A stretch of DNA of 19,760 nt. It comes from Firmicutes bacterium UBA5493. GTDB lineage: Bacteria; Bacillota; Limnochordia; Darwinibacteriales; Darwinibacteriaceae. The notes beneath the pieces were generated by a model that was not told the DNA's origin, made no database searches, and saw only the letters and a list, made by a program, of their open reading frames with translations. A program made the translations under genes and the position numbers. The stretch lies in the NCBI GenBank assembly GCA_002424045.1, contig DIPH01000006.1, forward strand, positions 27,357 through 47,116, written 5' to 3'. This document shows, piece by piece, positions 1 to 7,782 of the stretch (within the stretch, counting starts at the first letter, position 1; each line of letters begins with the position of its first letter).

Positions 1-77
1 AGGGGCAGACCACAGGAGGGTGCATTTTTGTGCCACAGGCTTTATTTCAATATTTTCTAAGGGGGAATAGTGAACTT

Positions 78-3000
78 ATGCGCAAGATGACTGTTAATGG
101 AAACTTCGCAGCCGCCCATGTGGCCTACGCGTTTAGTGACGTGGCCGCGATTTATCCCATTACTCCATCGTCCGACATGGGTGAGTACTGTGATGAATGG
201 GCTGCCCACGGACAAAAGAACATTTTTGGACGTCCTGTACGTGTAGCAGAACTGCAATCTGAAGCAGGAGCCGCTGGAGCAGTGCATGGCTCCCTGGTAA
301 GCGGAGCTTTCACCTCTACGTTTACTGCTTCGCAAGGGCTACTTCTTATGATTCCAAACATGTACAAGATTTCCGGCGAACTCTTACCTGCTGTTTTCCA
401 TGTGTCGGCCCGTTCTGTGGCCGCCCATGCCCTATCTATCTTTGGTGACCATTCTGACGTAATGGCCGCCCGACAAACAGGATTTGCCTTGCTTGCCTCG
501 GCCTCCGTCCAAGAAGCCATGGACTTAGCACTCGTTGCACACCTTGCAACCCTCAAGAGCAGTGTGCCTTTTGTCCATTTCTTTGATGGTTTCAGAACAT
601 CCCATGAGTATCAGAAAATTGATGTCATCGACTATGACGAAATGGCTCAGCTCGTGGATAAAGACGCCATTGCTAGATTCAGGGCCCGTGCCATGAATCC
701 CGAACATCCACACCAACGGGGAACCGCCCAGAACCCGGACATTTATTTCCAGGGTCGTGAAGCAGCCAACCCCTACTACCTAGCCGTACCTGAGATCGTT
801 ATTGAAGCGATGAAACAGGTAGGTGAGTTAACGGGTCGCTCTTACAAACCCTTTGACTATGTGGGAGCCAAGGATGCTGAACACATCATCGTTTCTATGG
901 GTTCGAGCAATGATACAATTGAAGAGACAGTAAACCACCTCAACGCCCAAGGTGCCAAACTGGGCCTGGTTAAAGTTCGTCTCTATCGTCCTTTCTCTGC
1001 TAAACACTTTGTAGAGATGATTCCTGCCACAGCCAAGCGCATCGCTGTCCTAGACCGCTGCAAAGAACCGGGTTCTTTAGGAGAACCTTTGTACCTTGAT
1101 GTACAGGCAGCACTTGTTGAGACTGGCCGTAGCAATATTGAAGTTGTGGGCGGACGCTATGGTCTCAGCTCCAAGCAATTTACCCCTGCCATGGTTAAGG
1201 CCGTCTTTGACAACCTAGCAAGTAGCGATCCTAAGAATCATTTCACTGTAGGTATTGATGATGATGTGACAAACACGTCTTTAGAATTGAAAGACGACTT
1301 GGACATTGCACCTAAGGGACTCTTTAGTGCTAAGTTCTATGGTCTCGGTTCTGACGGTACAGTTGGTGCCAACCAAAACAGTATCAAGATTATTGGTGAC
1401 GAAACAGACATGTATGCTCAAGGGTACTTTGAGTATGACTCCAAGAAGTCCGGCGGCATCACCATTTCTCACCTGCGCTTTGGTCACACTCCGATTAAAG
1501 CACCTTACCTTGTGAGTCAGGCCAATCTTGTAGCATGTCACAACCCCTCTTATGTGACGCGTTATGATATGTTAGAGGGCATTAAAGAAGGCGGCGTTTT
1601 CTTGCTCAACTCTCCTTGGAGTTTAGAGGAGATGGAAACAGAATTGCCAGCCTCCCTCAAGAAGACGATTGCCGAGAAGAAGCTCCGCTTCTACAACATT
1701 GATGCTGTAAAGATCGCAGCAGAAATTGGATTAGGTGGCCGTATTAACACCATTTTGCAGGCCTCCTTCTTCCAAATCGCCAATGTTATTCCTGCTGCTG
1801 ACGCCTTACGATACATCAAAGAAGCTATCTTTAGGAGCTACGGCGATAAAGGTGAGAAGATCGTTAACATGAACTATGCAGCTGTAGACAGCGCTACTTC
1901 TCACTTAGTCAAGGTCGAGTACCCAGCGAGCTGGGCCAATGCCACAGAGGCCGCGGCAGCAGTGGAAGCCACAACTCCTTATGTGGATAACGTGGTCCGC
2001 CCAGTGCAAGCTCTGAAGGGCAACGAGCTTCCTGTGAGCACCTTTAGTGCTGATGGGACCGTCCCAACCGGAACCACCGCCTACGAAAAACGCGGGATTG
2101 CCATTACTGTTCCCAAGTGGATTGCGGAAAACTGTATCCAGTGTAACCAATGTTCCTTTGTCTGTCCCCACGCTGTAATTCGTCCTTTCTTAGCAACAGA
2201 AGACGACTTGACAGATGCGCCGGCAGAGTTTAAGACACTAAAGGGTGTAGGACGCGACTTAGCTGATCTACGCTATCGGATCCAAATTTCGCCTCTGGAT
2301 TGTACCGGTTGCGGCAACTGTGCTCAGGTTTGTCCTGCCAAGGAAAAAGCTCTTGTAATGGAACCTTTGGCTGACCATGCCGAGGTCCAGGATGCAAACT
2401 GGAATTTTGCCATGACCCTACCTAACCGCGGCGCTCATATTGCCCCGAACAATGTGAAGGGTAGCCAATTCAAGCAACCACTCTTTGAATTCTCTGGTGC
2501 CTGTGCCGGTTGCGGTGAGACAGCCTATATTAAGCTAGCTACACAGCTCTTTGGCGATCGCATGATGATTGCTAATGCCACTGGTTGTTCCTCCATCTAC
2601 GGCGGAAGTGCCCCTACCTGTCCTTATACAATGAATGAGTTTGGACATGGACCAGCCTGGGCCAATTCCCTCTTTGAGGATAACGCAGAATTCGGTTTTG
2701 GTATGAATCTTGCCCAAGAAGCTCGCAGAAGCCAACTAGCTGACATGATGGCAGGTCTACTAGACCAAAATATCCCTGCAGAGCTTAAGGAAGCCCTCCA
2801 GCTCTGGATGGACAATCTCAATGACGCTGAGGTAACCAAGACAGCTGCCGCTACCATTAAAGAGCTTCTCCCTGCAGCCATTGAGCAAACGTCAGGAGAC
2901 TTGCAGGAAGTCCTCAAAGCCATCTTGGCTAATGCGGATATTCTAGTGAAAAAATCCATCTGGATTATTGGTGGAGACGGTTGGGCCTATGACATCGGCT

Positions 3001-3596
3001 ACGGTGGTTTAGACCACGTTCTCGCCTCTGGTGCTGATGTGAACGTACTGGTTTTGGATACCGAAGTTTACTCCAACACCGGTGGCCAGGCCTCCAAGGC
3101 CACTCCTACGGGAGCAGTTGCCAAATTTGCCAGCTCTGGCAAGCGCACACGCAAGAAGGATCTAGGCATGATGGCCATGTCCTATGGCTATGTCTATGTA
3201 GCTACTGTAGCCATGGGTGCTAACCGCAACCAACTCATGAAAGCAATGATCGAAGCCGAGAGCTATGATGGCCCATCCTTGATTATTGCCTACGCACCAT
3301 GTATTAACCATGGTATCAACATGAGCCTGAGCGTTGAAGAGAGCAAACAAGCTGTAGAATGCGGTTATTGGAATCTCTATCGCTTCGATCCCCGCAGAGA
3401 GGCTGAAGGTGCAAATCCCTTCGTCTTAGACTCCAAGGAGCCTGACTATGAAAAGTTCCAAGCATACCTGAAGAGTCAAGTTCGTTACTCTCGCCTAGCC
3501 CGTCAGTTCCCAGATCAAGCTGAGGAACTCTATGCACAGGCAGAAGCCGATGTGAAACGCCGTTACAACGGTTACAAGAAACTTGCAGAAGTATAA
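78..3596 (+). CDS. nifJ: Pyruvate:ferredoxin (flavodoxin) oxidoreductase, single-chain
   Basis: It oxidatively decarboxylates pyruvate to acetyl-CoA and CO2 in the cytoplasm and passes electrons to ferredoxin or flavodoxin, the central step of anaerobic pyruvate metabolism. The product from ATG 78 is 1172 residues, normal for the homodimeric one-polypeptide form. The N-terminal pyruvate-binding domain carries YPITPSS (residues 26-32). Two 4Fe-4S motifs follow, CIQCNQC from residue 686 and CTGCGNC from 742. The proximal cluster ligands are C809 and C812 (CAGCGE), C837 and C1075. The thiamine diphosphate site shows GDGWAYDIG (D967) and NTGGQ (from 1000). The C-terminal extension that protects the Desulfovibrio africanus enzyme from oxygen is absent. 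ATG 78 matches where homologues begin (AAGGGGG at 59-65, 12 bases away). An in-frame GTG at 30 has a better AGGAGGG site and would add 16 unconserved residues. Function is certain; the start is not. Confidence 0.97.
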   Translation: MRKMTVNGNFAAAHVAYAFSDVAAIYPITPSSDMGEYCDEWAAHGQKNIFGRPVRVAELQSEAGAAGAVHGSLVSGAFTSTFTASQGLLLMIPNMYKISGELLPAVFHVSARSVAAHALSIFGDHSDVMAARQTGFALLASASVQEAMDLALVAHLATLKSSVPFVHFFDGFRTSHEYQKIDVIDYDEMAQLVDKDAIARFRARAMNPEHPHQRGTAQNPDIYFQGREAANPYYLAVPEIVIEAMKQVGELTGRSYKPFDYVGAKDAEHIIVSMGSSNDTIEETVNHLNAQGAKLGLVKVRLYRPFSAKHFVEMIPATAKRIAVLDRCKEPGSLGEPLYLDVQAALVETGRSNIEVVGGRYGLSSKQFTPAMVKAVFDNLASSDPKNHFTVGIDDDVTNTSLELKDDLDIAPKGLFSAKFYGLGSDGTVGANQNSIKIIGDETDMYAQGYFEYDSKKSGGITISHLRFGHTPIKAPYLVSQANLVACHNPSYVTRYDMLEGIKEGGVFLLNSPWSLEEMETELPASLKKTIAEKKLRFYNIDAVKIAAEIGLGGRINTILQASFFQIANVIPAADALRYIKEAIFRSYGDKGEKIVNMNYAAVDSATSHLVKVEYPASWANATEAAAAVEATTPYVDNVVRPVQALKGNELPVSTFSADGTVPTGTTAYEKRGIAITVPKWIAENCIQCNQCSFVCPHAVIRPFLATEDDLTDAPAEFKTLKGVGRDLADLRYRIQISPLDCTGCGNCAQVCPAKEKALVMEPLADHAEVQDANWNFAMTLPNRGAHIAPNNVKGSQFKQPLFEFSGACAGCGETAYIKLATQLFGDRMMIANATGCSSIYGGSAPTCPYTMNEFGHGPAWANSLFEDNAEFGFGMNLAQEARRSQLADMMAGLLDQNIPAELKEALQLWMDNLNDAEVTKTAAATIKELLPAAIEQTSGDLQEVLKAILANADILVKKSIWIIGGDGWAYDIGYGGLDHVLASGADVNVLVLDTEVYSNTGGQASKATPTGAVAKFASSGKRTRKKDLGMMAMSYGYVYVATVAMGANRNQLMKAMIEAESYDGPSLIIAYAPCINHGINMSLSVEESKQAVECGYWNLYRFDPRREAEGANPFVLDSKEPDYEKFQAYLKSQVRYSRLARQFPDQAEELYAQAEADVKRRYNGYKKLAEV

Positions 3597-3614
3597 AAGC
3601 AGTCTTAGCGAAGC

Positions 3615-3653
3615 AGCAGCCCCCTTGGGGGCTGCTTTGGGGGCTGCTTTTTT
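3615..3653 (+). terminator. Rho-independent terminator of nifJ with duplicated 3' arm
   Basis: The left arm AGCAGCCCCC (3615-3624) pairs with GGGGGCTGCT (3627-3636). The right arm and its T's are then repeated as a second GGGGGCTGC (3639-3647) running into six T's (3648-3653). It begins about 20 bases after the nifJ stop. The T run touches the stop codon of the convergent hydrolase gene. The opposite strand has no U-tract after the hairpin, so it should act only on nifJ transcripts. Confidence 0.85.
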
Positions 3654-4260
3654 AGGCGAAGATGTGATCCCCGATCTGCAGTTTGACGGTCTGGGTCCAC
3701 ACCCAACTCGATGCAGGCACCTTGCGGGGATTCCAGAAAAAAACAGACCCAGAGGTCGGATCAACACCTACTCTAGCTTCGAGGACAGCCAAATAGGCTA
3801 AGTTATCGGGGGTCTGATTGATCGCTCCATTGGCCACAGGTTCAAATTGGCGAGGCTGATAGATGACAGCCCTCACGGTGTCTGGAAAGCCAGGATGCGC
3901 CAGACGATTGAGGACCACCGCAGCAACAGCAATCTGCCCCTCGAATGGTTCTCCCCTCGCTTCCGCAAAGACTAAGCGGGCCAAGAGGGCAATGTCCTCT
4001 AGGTCTTTCTGGGAGTATTCTCCCTCCGGTAGCACAAATCCGCCTTCTAGAGAAGGTAGGATTGGTGTACCGGGGATGGGCATATCTGCCGCATCATCTT
4101 GAGGCCGGCGGGCTAATTCTGGTATATTAAGCTCTTGACCAGGCATAATGGTATCGCCGCCTAGCTGATTCGCCAGGCGCAAAGCCTCCAAACTAACTTG
4201 ATACTGATGGGCTATACCCCACAGAGTATCCCCTGCTTTGACCACATGCACAAACGCCAT
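3652..4260 (-). CDS. LysM plus SleB/CwlJ-type cell wall hydrolase
   Basis: A 202-residue peptidoglycan-directed protein. Residues 3-47 form one LysM domain (HVVKAGDTLWGIAHQYQ...MPGQELNIP), which binds glycan. A proline-rich linker follows (about 50-82). Residues 85-202 are a Hydrolase_2 domain as in the spore cortex-lytic enzymes SleB and CwlJ, with the conserved FAEARGE segment; E100 is the expected catalytic Glu. No signal peptide is visible, as in CwlJ-like proteins made inside the mother cell. The start is ATG 4260, preceded by AAGGAGGA at the right distance; the upstream in-frame ATGs lie before that site. It converges on nifJ and diverges from deoD. A role in spore germination or cell wall turnover is inferred from the family; domain identity is secure. 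Confidence 0.87.
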   Translation of the reverse strand: MAFVHVVKAGDTLWGIAHQYQVSLEALRLANQLGGDTIMPGQELNIPELARRPQDDAADMPIPGTPILPSLEGGFVLPEGEYSQKDLEDIALLARLVFAEARGEPFEGQIAVAAVVLNRLAHPGFPDTVRAVIYQPRQFEPVANGAINQTPDNLAYLAVLEARVGVDPTSGSVFFWNPRKVPASSWVWTQTVKLQIGDHIFA

Positions 4261-4298
4261 ATGTGTTCCTCCTTTCATTTGGGATTGTCTACGCAAAT

Positions 4299-4327
4299 AG
4301 CATATGCAAGTACTATCGTCGTGGCAA
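4299..4327 (-). promoter_or_regulatory. Putative sigma-A-like promoter of the LysM hydrolase
   Basis: Reading the minus strand, TTGCCA (4327-4322) and TATGCT (4304-4299) are separated by exactly 17 bases. They match five and four of six consensus bases. The predicted start of transcription lies about 30 bases upstream of ATG 4260, leaving a short leader with the AGGAGG site. It is found by eye only. If the gene is sporulation-controlled, another sigma factor could be the real user. Confidence 0.4.
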
Positions 4328-4412
4328 CTGTAACCGGCTCCCTTGAAGGAAGAACGGGGTGTTTGTCAAAGTATACAGCATACCACGGCAAGGAATATAA
4401 AGGAGGATACAT

Positions 4413-5117
4413 ATGACTACACCGCATAATGCCGCAAATCCAGGCGACATCGCCAAGACGGTGCTTATGCCAGGGGATCCGCTACGGGCGAAATTTGTAG
4501 CGGATACCTATCTTGAAGATGTAAAATGTTATAATGAAGTTCGGGGAATGTATGGCTTTACCGGGCTTTACAAGGGTAAACCTGTGTCTGTACAAGGTCA
4601 TGGTATGGGAATGCCTTCCATTGGAATTTACACCTATGAGCTGTATAATATGTATGATGTGGACAACATCATTCGTATTGGTTCTGCCGGTGCCATCAGG
4701 GAGGATGTCAAGATCATGGATATGGTCCTTGGCATGGGTGCCTGTACCGATTCGAATTACGCCTACCAATATGGAATGCCAGGAACCTATGCCCCCATCG
4801 CCACCTACGATCTCCTCGAAAAGGCCGTTCGCATTGCCAGGGAAAAAGACCAGAAGTTCTTTGTAGGCAACATCTTGTCAGCAGACATCTTCTATAATCC
4901 ACTTGGTAGTACACCTTGGAAAGAGATGGGTGTTCTTGCTGTGGAAATGGAAGCGGCAGCTCTGTACATGAATGCAGCTCAAGCCAAGAAAAATGCCCTC
5001 TGCATGCTGACCATTTCCGATGAGCTCCACAGCGGTAAAGAATTGCCCGCCCATGATCGTCAAGTGAGCTTCAGGAAAATGATGGAGATCGCTTTGGAAC
5101 TGGCTATTAGTCTTTAG
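4413..5117 (+). CDS. deoD: Purine nucleoside phosphorylase, DeoD type
   Basis: It phosphorolyses purine (deoxy)ribonucleosides to free base and (deoxy)ribose 1-phosphate for purine salvage in the cytoplasm. At 234 residues it has the length of the hexameric bacterial DeoD family. Recognisable blocks are MPGDPLRAKF near the N-terminus, GHGMGMPS, RIGSAGAI, the GMGACTDS block, VEMEAAALY (ribose contacts) and TISDEL, whose D203 corresponds to the general acid Asp204 of E. coli DeoD. ATG 4413 has a textbook AAAGGAGG eight bases upstream. The 152-base divergent gap to the hydrolase gene holds no convincing plus-strand promoter; TTGTCA at 4363 lacks a well-spaced -10. A terminator follows at 5132. 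No other deo operon gene is nearby. Confidence 0.96.
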   Translation: MTTPHNAANPGDIAKTVLMPGDPLRAKFVADTYLEDVKCYNEVRGMYGFTGLYKGKPVSVQGHGMGMPSIGIYTYELYNMYDVDNIIRIGSAGAIREDVKIMDMVLGMGACTDSNYAYQYGMPGTYAPIATYDLLEKAVRIAREKDQKFFVGNILSADIFYNPLGSTPWKEMGVLAVEMEAAALYMNAAQAKKNALCMLTISDELHSGKELPAHDRQVSFRKMMEIALELAISL

Positions 5118-5131
5118 ATCGAGAAAAAACA

Positions 5132-5166
5132 AACCCAACCCCCTTGGGTTGGGTTATTTTATTATT
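5132..5166 (+). terminator. Rho-independent terminator between deoD and lysA
   Basis: A perfect 10-bp stem, AACCCAACCC (5132-5141) with GGGTTGGGTT (5146-5155), closes on the four-base loop CCTT. It is followed by ATTTTATTATT. It starts 15 bases after the deoD stop and ends only a few bases before the lysA ribosome binding site at 5169. It could therefore also attenuate lysA expression. Confidence 0.88.
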
Positions 5167-5178
5167 CTGGAGGTTCTC

Positions 5179-6438
5179 ATGAAAAGACCCTTTGTCGATG
5201 CCAAAACACTTCGCAACATTGTCGCAGAGTATCCCACACCCTTTCATCTTTATGACGAACGGGGTATTCGGGATAACGCCCGTAGACTTCACCAAGCCTT
5301 TGCCTGGAACCCAGGGTTCAAAGAATACTTTGCAGTAAAAGCAACCCCCAACCCTACCATCCTCCAGATTCTCCGAGAAGAAGGCTGTGGAGTTGACTGC
5401 GCCACCTATACAGAGCTCCTGCTCGCTGATGCGGTCGGATTTGGGGGCCATGAGATCATGTTTTCATCCAATATGACGCCCTTGGAGGATTTTGAGCTAG
5501 CTCATAAACTTGGCGCCATCATTAACCTCGATGACCTCACCGACGTGGACTACATCGATAAGCTCCCCAGCATTCCCGAGACCATTTGTTTGCGCTATAA
5601 CCCGGGAGGCAACTTTTCGATCAGTAATGAAATCATGGATACACCAGGAGAGGCCAAGTATGGAATGACCCGTCCCCAGCTCAAGGCAGCCGTAGAGCAG
5701 TTACTCGTTATTGGCGTCTGCCAATTTGGCCTCCACGCCTTTTTGGCCAGCAATACAAGGGAAAATGACTACTACCCTACCCTGGCCAAGATCCTCTTTG
5801 AGCTAGTGCGCGATCTCCACGCTGAGACAGGAGCCCACTTTACCTTTGTGAACCTCTCTGGCGGTATCGGCGTTCCCTACCATCCGAGCCAAGAGCCGGC
5901 CGACATTATGACCATTGGAGCCGGTGTCAAGAGAGCCTTCGACGAAGTTTTGGTGCCCGCAGGCTTGGGTCATCTAGCCATAGTTGCCGAGCTGGGGCGT
6001 TTTATGCTCGCACCCTATGGTCACTTGATTTCCACCGCAATCCGCCGTAAAGATATCTATAAAAACTACATTGGGCTTGACGCCTCTGCAGCCAACCTCA
6101 TGCGTCCCGCCCTGTATGGATCCTATCACCACATTTCGATCGCGGGAAAAGAGGATCTTCCCCATGATCACATCTATGATGTGGTGGGCGGGCTATGCGA
6201 AAACAACGATAAGTTCGCCATCAACAGGCACCTACCAGAGGTTAAGCTAGGAGACTTGGTGGTCATTCATGATACAGGTGCCCACGGTTTTTCCATGGGC
6301 TATAATTATAATGGGAAACTCCGATCAGCGGAAGTGTTGCTTCGCACCGACGGGAGTACCGAACTCATTCGCCGCGCCGAAACTCCCGCAGACTACTTCG
6401 CCACTCTGAAGCTGCCGGTGCGATCATCTGGCCTTTAG
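5179..6438 (+). CDS. lysA: Diaminopimelate decarboxylase-family PLP enzyme (LysA-like)
   Basis: A fold-III PLP decarboxylase of 419 residues, expected to convert meso-diaminopimelate to L-lysine in the last step of lysine synthesis. Visible landmarks are the PLP lysine K54 in YFAVKATPNP, SGGIG (227-231) for the cofactor phosphate, ELGR (271-274, the usual EPGR), CEN at 340-342, and DTGAHG from 365 (usual DAGAY). The usual HIGS stretch after GLH reads FLAS. These replacements are typical, as I recall, of a subfamily common in anaerobes that is annotated LysA. A related substrate such as carboxynorspermidine cannot be excluded. The start is ATG 5179 with GGAGG at 5169-5173; an upstream in-frame ATG at 5149 lies inside the terminator hairpin and is rejected. 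The 3' end overlaps convergent msrA by 15 bases. Confidence 0.82.
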   Translation: MKRPFVDAKTLRNIVAEYPTPFHLYDERGIRDNARRLHQAFAWNPGFKEYFAVKATPNPTILQILREEGCGVDCATYTELLLADAVGFGGHEIMFSSNMTPLEDFELAHKLGAIINLDDLTDVDYIDKLPSIPETICLRYNPGGNFSISNEIMDTPGEAKYGMTRPQLKAAVEQLLVIGVCQFGLHAFLASNTRENDYYPTLAKILFELVRDLHAETGAHFTFVNLSGGIGVPYHPSQEPADIMTIGAGVKRAFDEVLVPAGLGHLAIVAELGRFMLAPYGHLISTAIRRKDIYKNYIGLDASAANLMRPALYGSYHHISIAGKEDLPHDHIYDVVGGLCENNDKFAINRHLPEVKLGDLVVIHDTGAHGFSMGYNYNGKLRSAEVLLRTDGSTELIRRAETPADYFATLKLPVRSSGL

Positions 6439-6957
6439 TTTATCCTGAAACTGCTTACGGAATTTGACCACTTTAGGGGCGATCACCATCTGGCAATAAC
6501 CCTGCCCAGGATTTTCTGCGAAATAGTCGTGATGGTAGTCCTCCGCGGGGTAAAAGGTAGTAAGCTCCATAAGCTCGGTGACGATAGGATCATCCCAAAG
6601 CTCCGCCATAGAATCCATAACTTCCCGCGTAGCTTCTTTCTCCTCTTGGGTTTCATAGAAGACTACCGAACGATATTGGGTGCCAATATCGCCCCCCTGC
6701 CGATTTAGCGTGGTAGGATCATGGGTGCTAAAGAAAACCCCTAGGAGGTCTTTGTAGCTAATGACTCCCCTATCATAGGTGATTTGAATGACCTCGGCAT
6801 GACCGGTTTCATTTGTGCATACCTGTTTGTACGTGGGGTTTTCCACATGCCCTCCGCTATAACCAGGGACAACGCTGATGACACCTGCTAGGTCCTTGAA
6901 AATGGCCTCTAAACACCAAAAGCAACCTCCACCAAAGGTGGCTGTAGAGTGATTCAT
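6424..6957 (-). CDS. msrA: Peptide-methionine (S)-S-oxide reductase
   Basis: It reduces methionine-S-sulfoxide in proteins and free form, repairing oxidative damage in the cytoplasm. The protein has 177 residues, the usual compact size. The N-terminal GGGCFWC holds the catalytic Cys12, followed by the typical FWCLEAIF, GYSGGH, GHAEV and FFSTHDPTTLNRQG blocks and a C-terminal GYCQ whose Cys may resolve the disulfide. ATG 6957 is preceded by GAAGGGA. Its last 15 bases overlap the end of lysA tail-to-tail. Only 41 bases separate its start from the divergent methyltransferase gene, so the two promoters must be packed closely or lie within the neighbouring coding sequences. Confidence 0.96.
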   Translation of the reverse strand: MNHSTATFGGGCFWCLEAIFKDLAGVISVVPGYSGGHVENPTYKQVCTNETGHAEVIQITYDRGVISYKDLLGVFFSTHDPTTLNRQGGDIGTQYRSVVFYETQEEKEATREVMDSMAELWDDPIVTELMELTTFYPAEDYHHDYFAENPGQGYCQMVIAPKVVKFRKQFQDKLKAR

Positions 6958-6998
6958 GATTCTCGTCCCTTCAAATTATCTCTAGAAAAGGTGATTAC

Positions 6999-7766
6999 TT
7001 GGATTCTATCTATGGATTTCCCAACTATTATGAAATAGCCTATTCTTACCGGAATATAGCAGCAGAAGTGGATGTGATGGAAGAGGCTATCCGCAAGTAT
7101 TCAAAGATTCCGGTACATACCGTTTTAGAATTGGCCTGCGGCAACAGTCCCCATATGTTGGAGCTAGCTACCCGAGGCTACCAGTACTTTGGGTTGGATC
7201 TAAGCCCAACCATGATTGAGTTTGCCCAGAATAAGGCGGAAACACACCAAATCGATGCACAGTTCTACCTCGCCAACTTCGTCGATTTCCAGCTGGAAGG
7301 ACCTATGGACTTTATCTACATCATGCTTGGTTCCCTTTATGTTAATGATACCGAAGAACTCCTGAGTCATTTCAGCAACGTCCATAAAGCCCTCAAACCA
7401 GGCGGTCTTTACTTCCTGGATTGGTGCGTCGACTTCTCGCCCCTTGATAACAGCCAAGACAGTTGGGTCATGCGCCGAGGTGGTATCACGGTTACAACCC
7501 GCTACTCTACTCGCTTGCATAATGCTGCGGAACAACTCTATGAAGAAAACATCCTCTTTACCATCAAAGATCACGGCACGCAGAAGAAGCTGCTCCATAC
7601 TGGCATCCGTCGGGCTATCTTTCCGCAGGAATTTGTGTTAGCCGCAACCAAGCTCAACGGCTTTGAACTTCTAGGTTGGTGGGATGACTGGAACTGGGAG
7701 AGACCCCTTGGGAGAGAAGGACGGGGCGAAATCGTCCGCCCCATCACCGTTTTGCGCCGACTCTAA
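6999..7766 (+). CDS. SAM-dependent methyltransferase, class I
   Basis: A soluble 255-residue class I methyltransferase. The SAM-binding motif I is VLELACGNS (42-50). The acidic residue that usually holds the SAM ribose is in FGLDLSP (64-70), and the post-motif LKPGGLYFLDW fits the Rossmann core. The substrate cannot be read from sequence; small-molecule or tRNA-type targets are both possible. The start is TTG 6999, chosen because AAAGGTGA (6987-6994) sits just upstream and because residues from MDSIYGFPNYYEIAY look like a normal family N-terminus. No ATG or GTG start fits better. It converges on the alcohol dehydrogenase gene with a 16-base gap and no visible terminator between them. Confidence 0.83.
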   Translation: MDSIYGFPNYYEIAYSYRNIAAEVDVMEEAIRKYSKIPVHTVLELACGNSPHMLELATRGYQYFGLDLSPTMIEFAQNKAETHQIDAQFYLANFVDFQLEGPMDFIYIMLGSLYVNDTEELLSHFSNVHKALKPGGLYFLDWCVDFSPLDNSQDSWVMRRGGITVTTRYSTRLHNAAEQLYEENILFTIKDHGTQKKLLHTGIRRAIFPQEFVLAATKLNGFELLGWWDDWNWERPLGREGRGEIVRPITVLRRL

Positions 7767-7782
7767 TGGCAGAGCTAAAGCT

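Noticed and set aside
1..77. Possible T-box or riboswitch leader before nifJ because of AGGAGGGTGC
   Set aside because: Too little sequence is in the window, and no T-box core (AGGGTGGNACCGCG) or antiterminator can be drawn; it reads better as a ribosome binding site.
3583..3801. Open reading frame running through the nifJ terminator
   Set aside because: It covers the terminator hairpin and the antisense of the LysM hydrolase gene; no ribosome binding site or recognisable domain.
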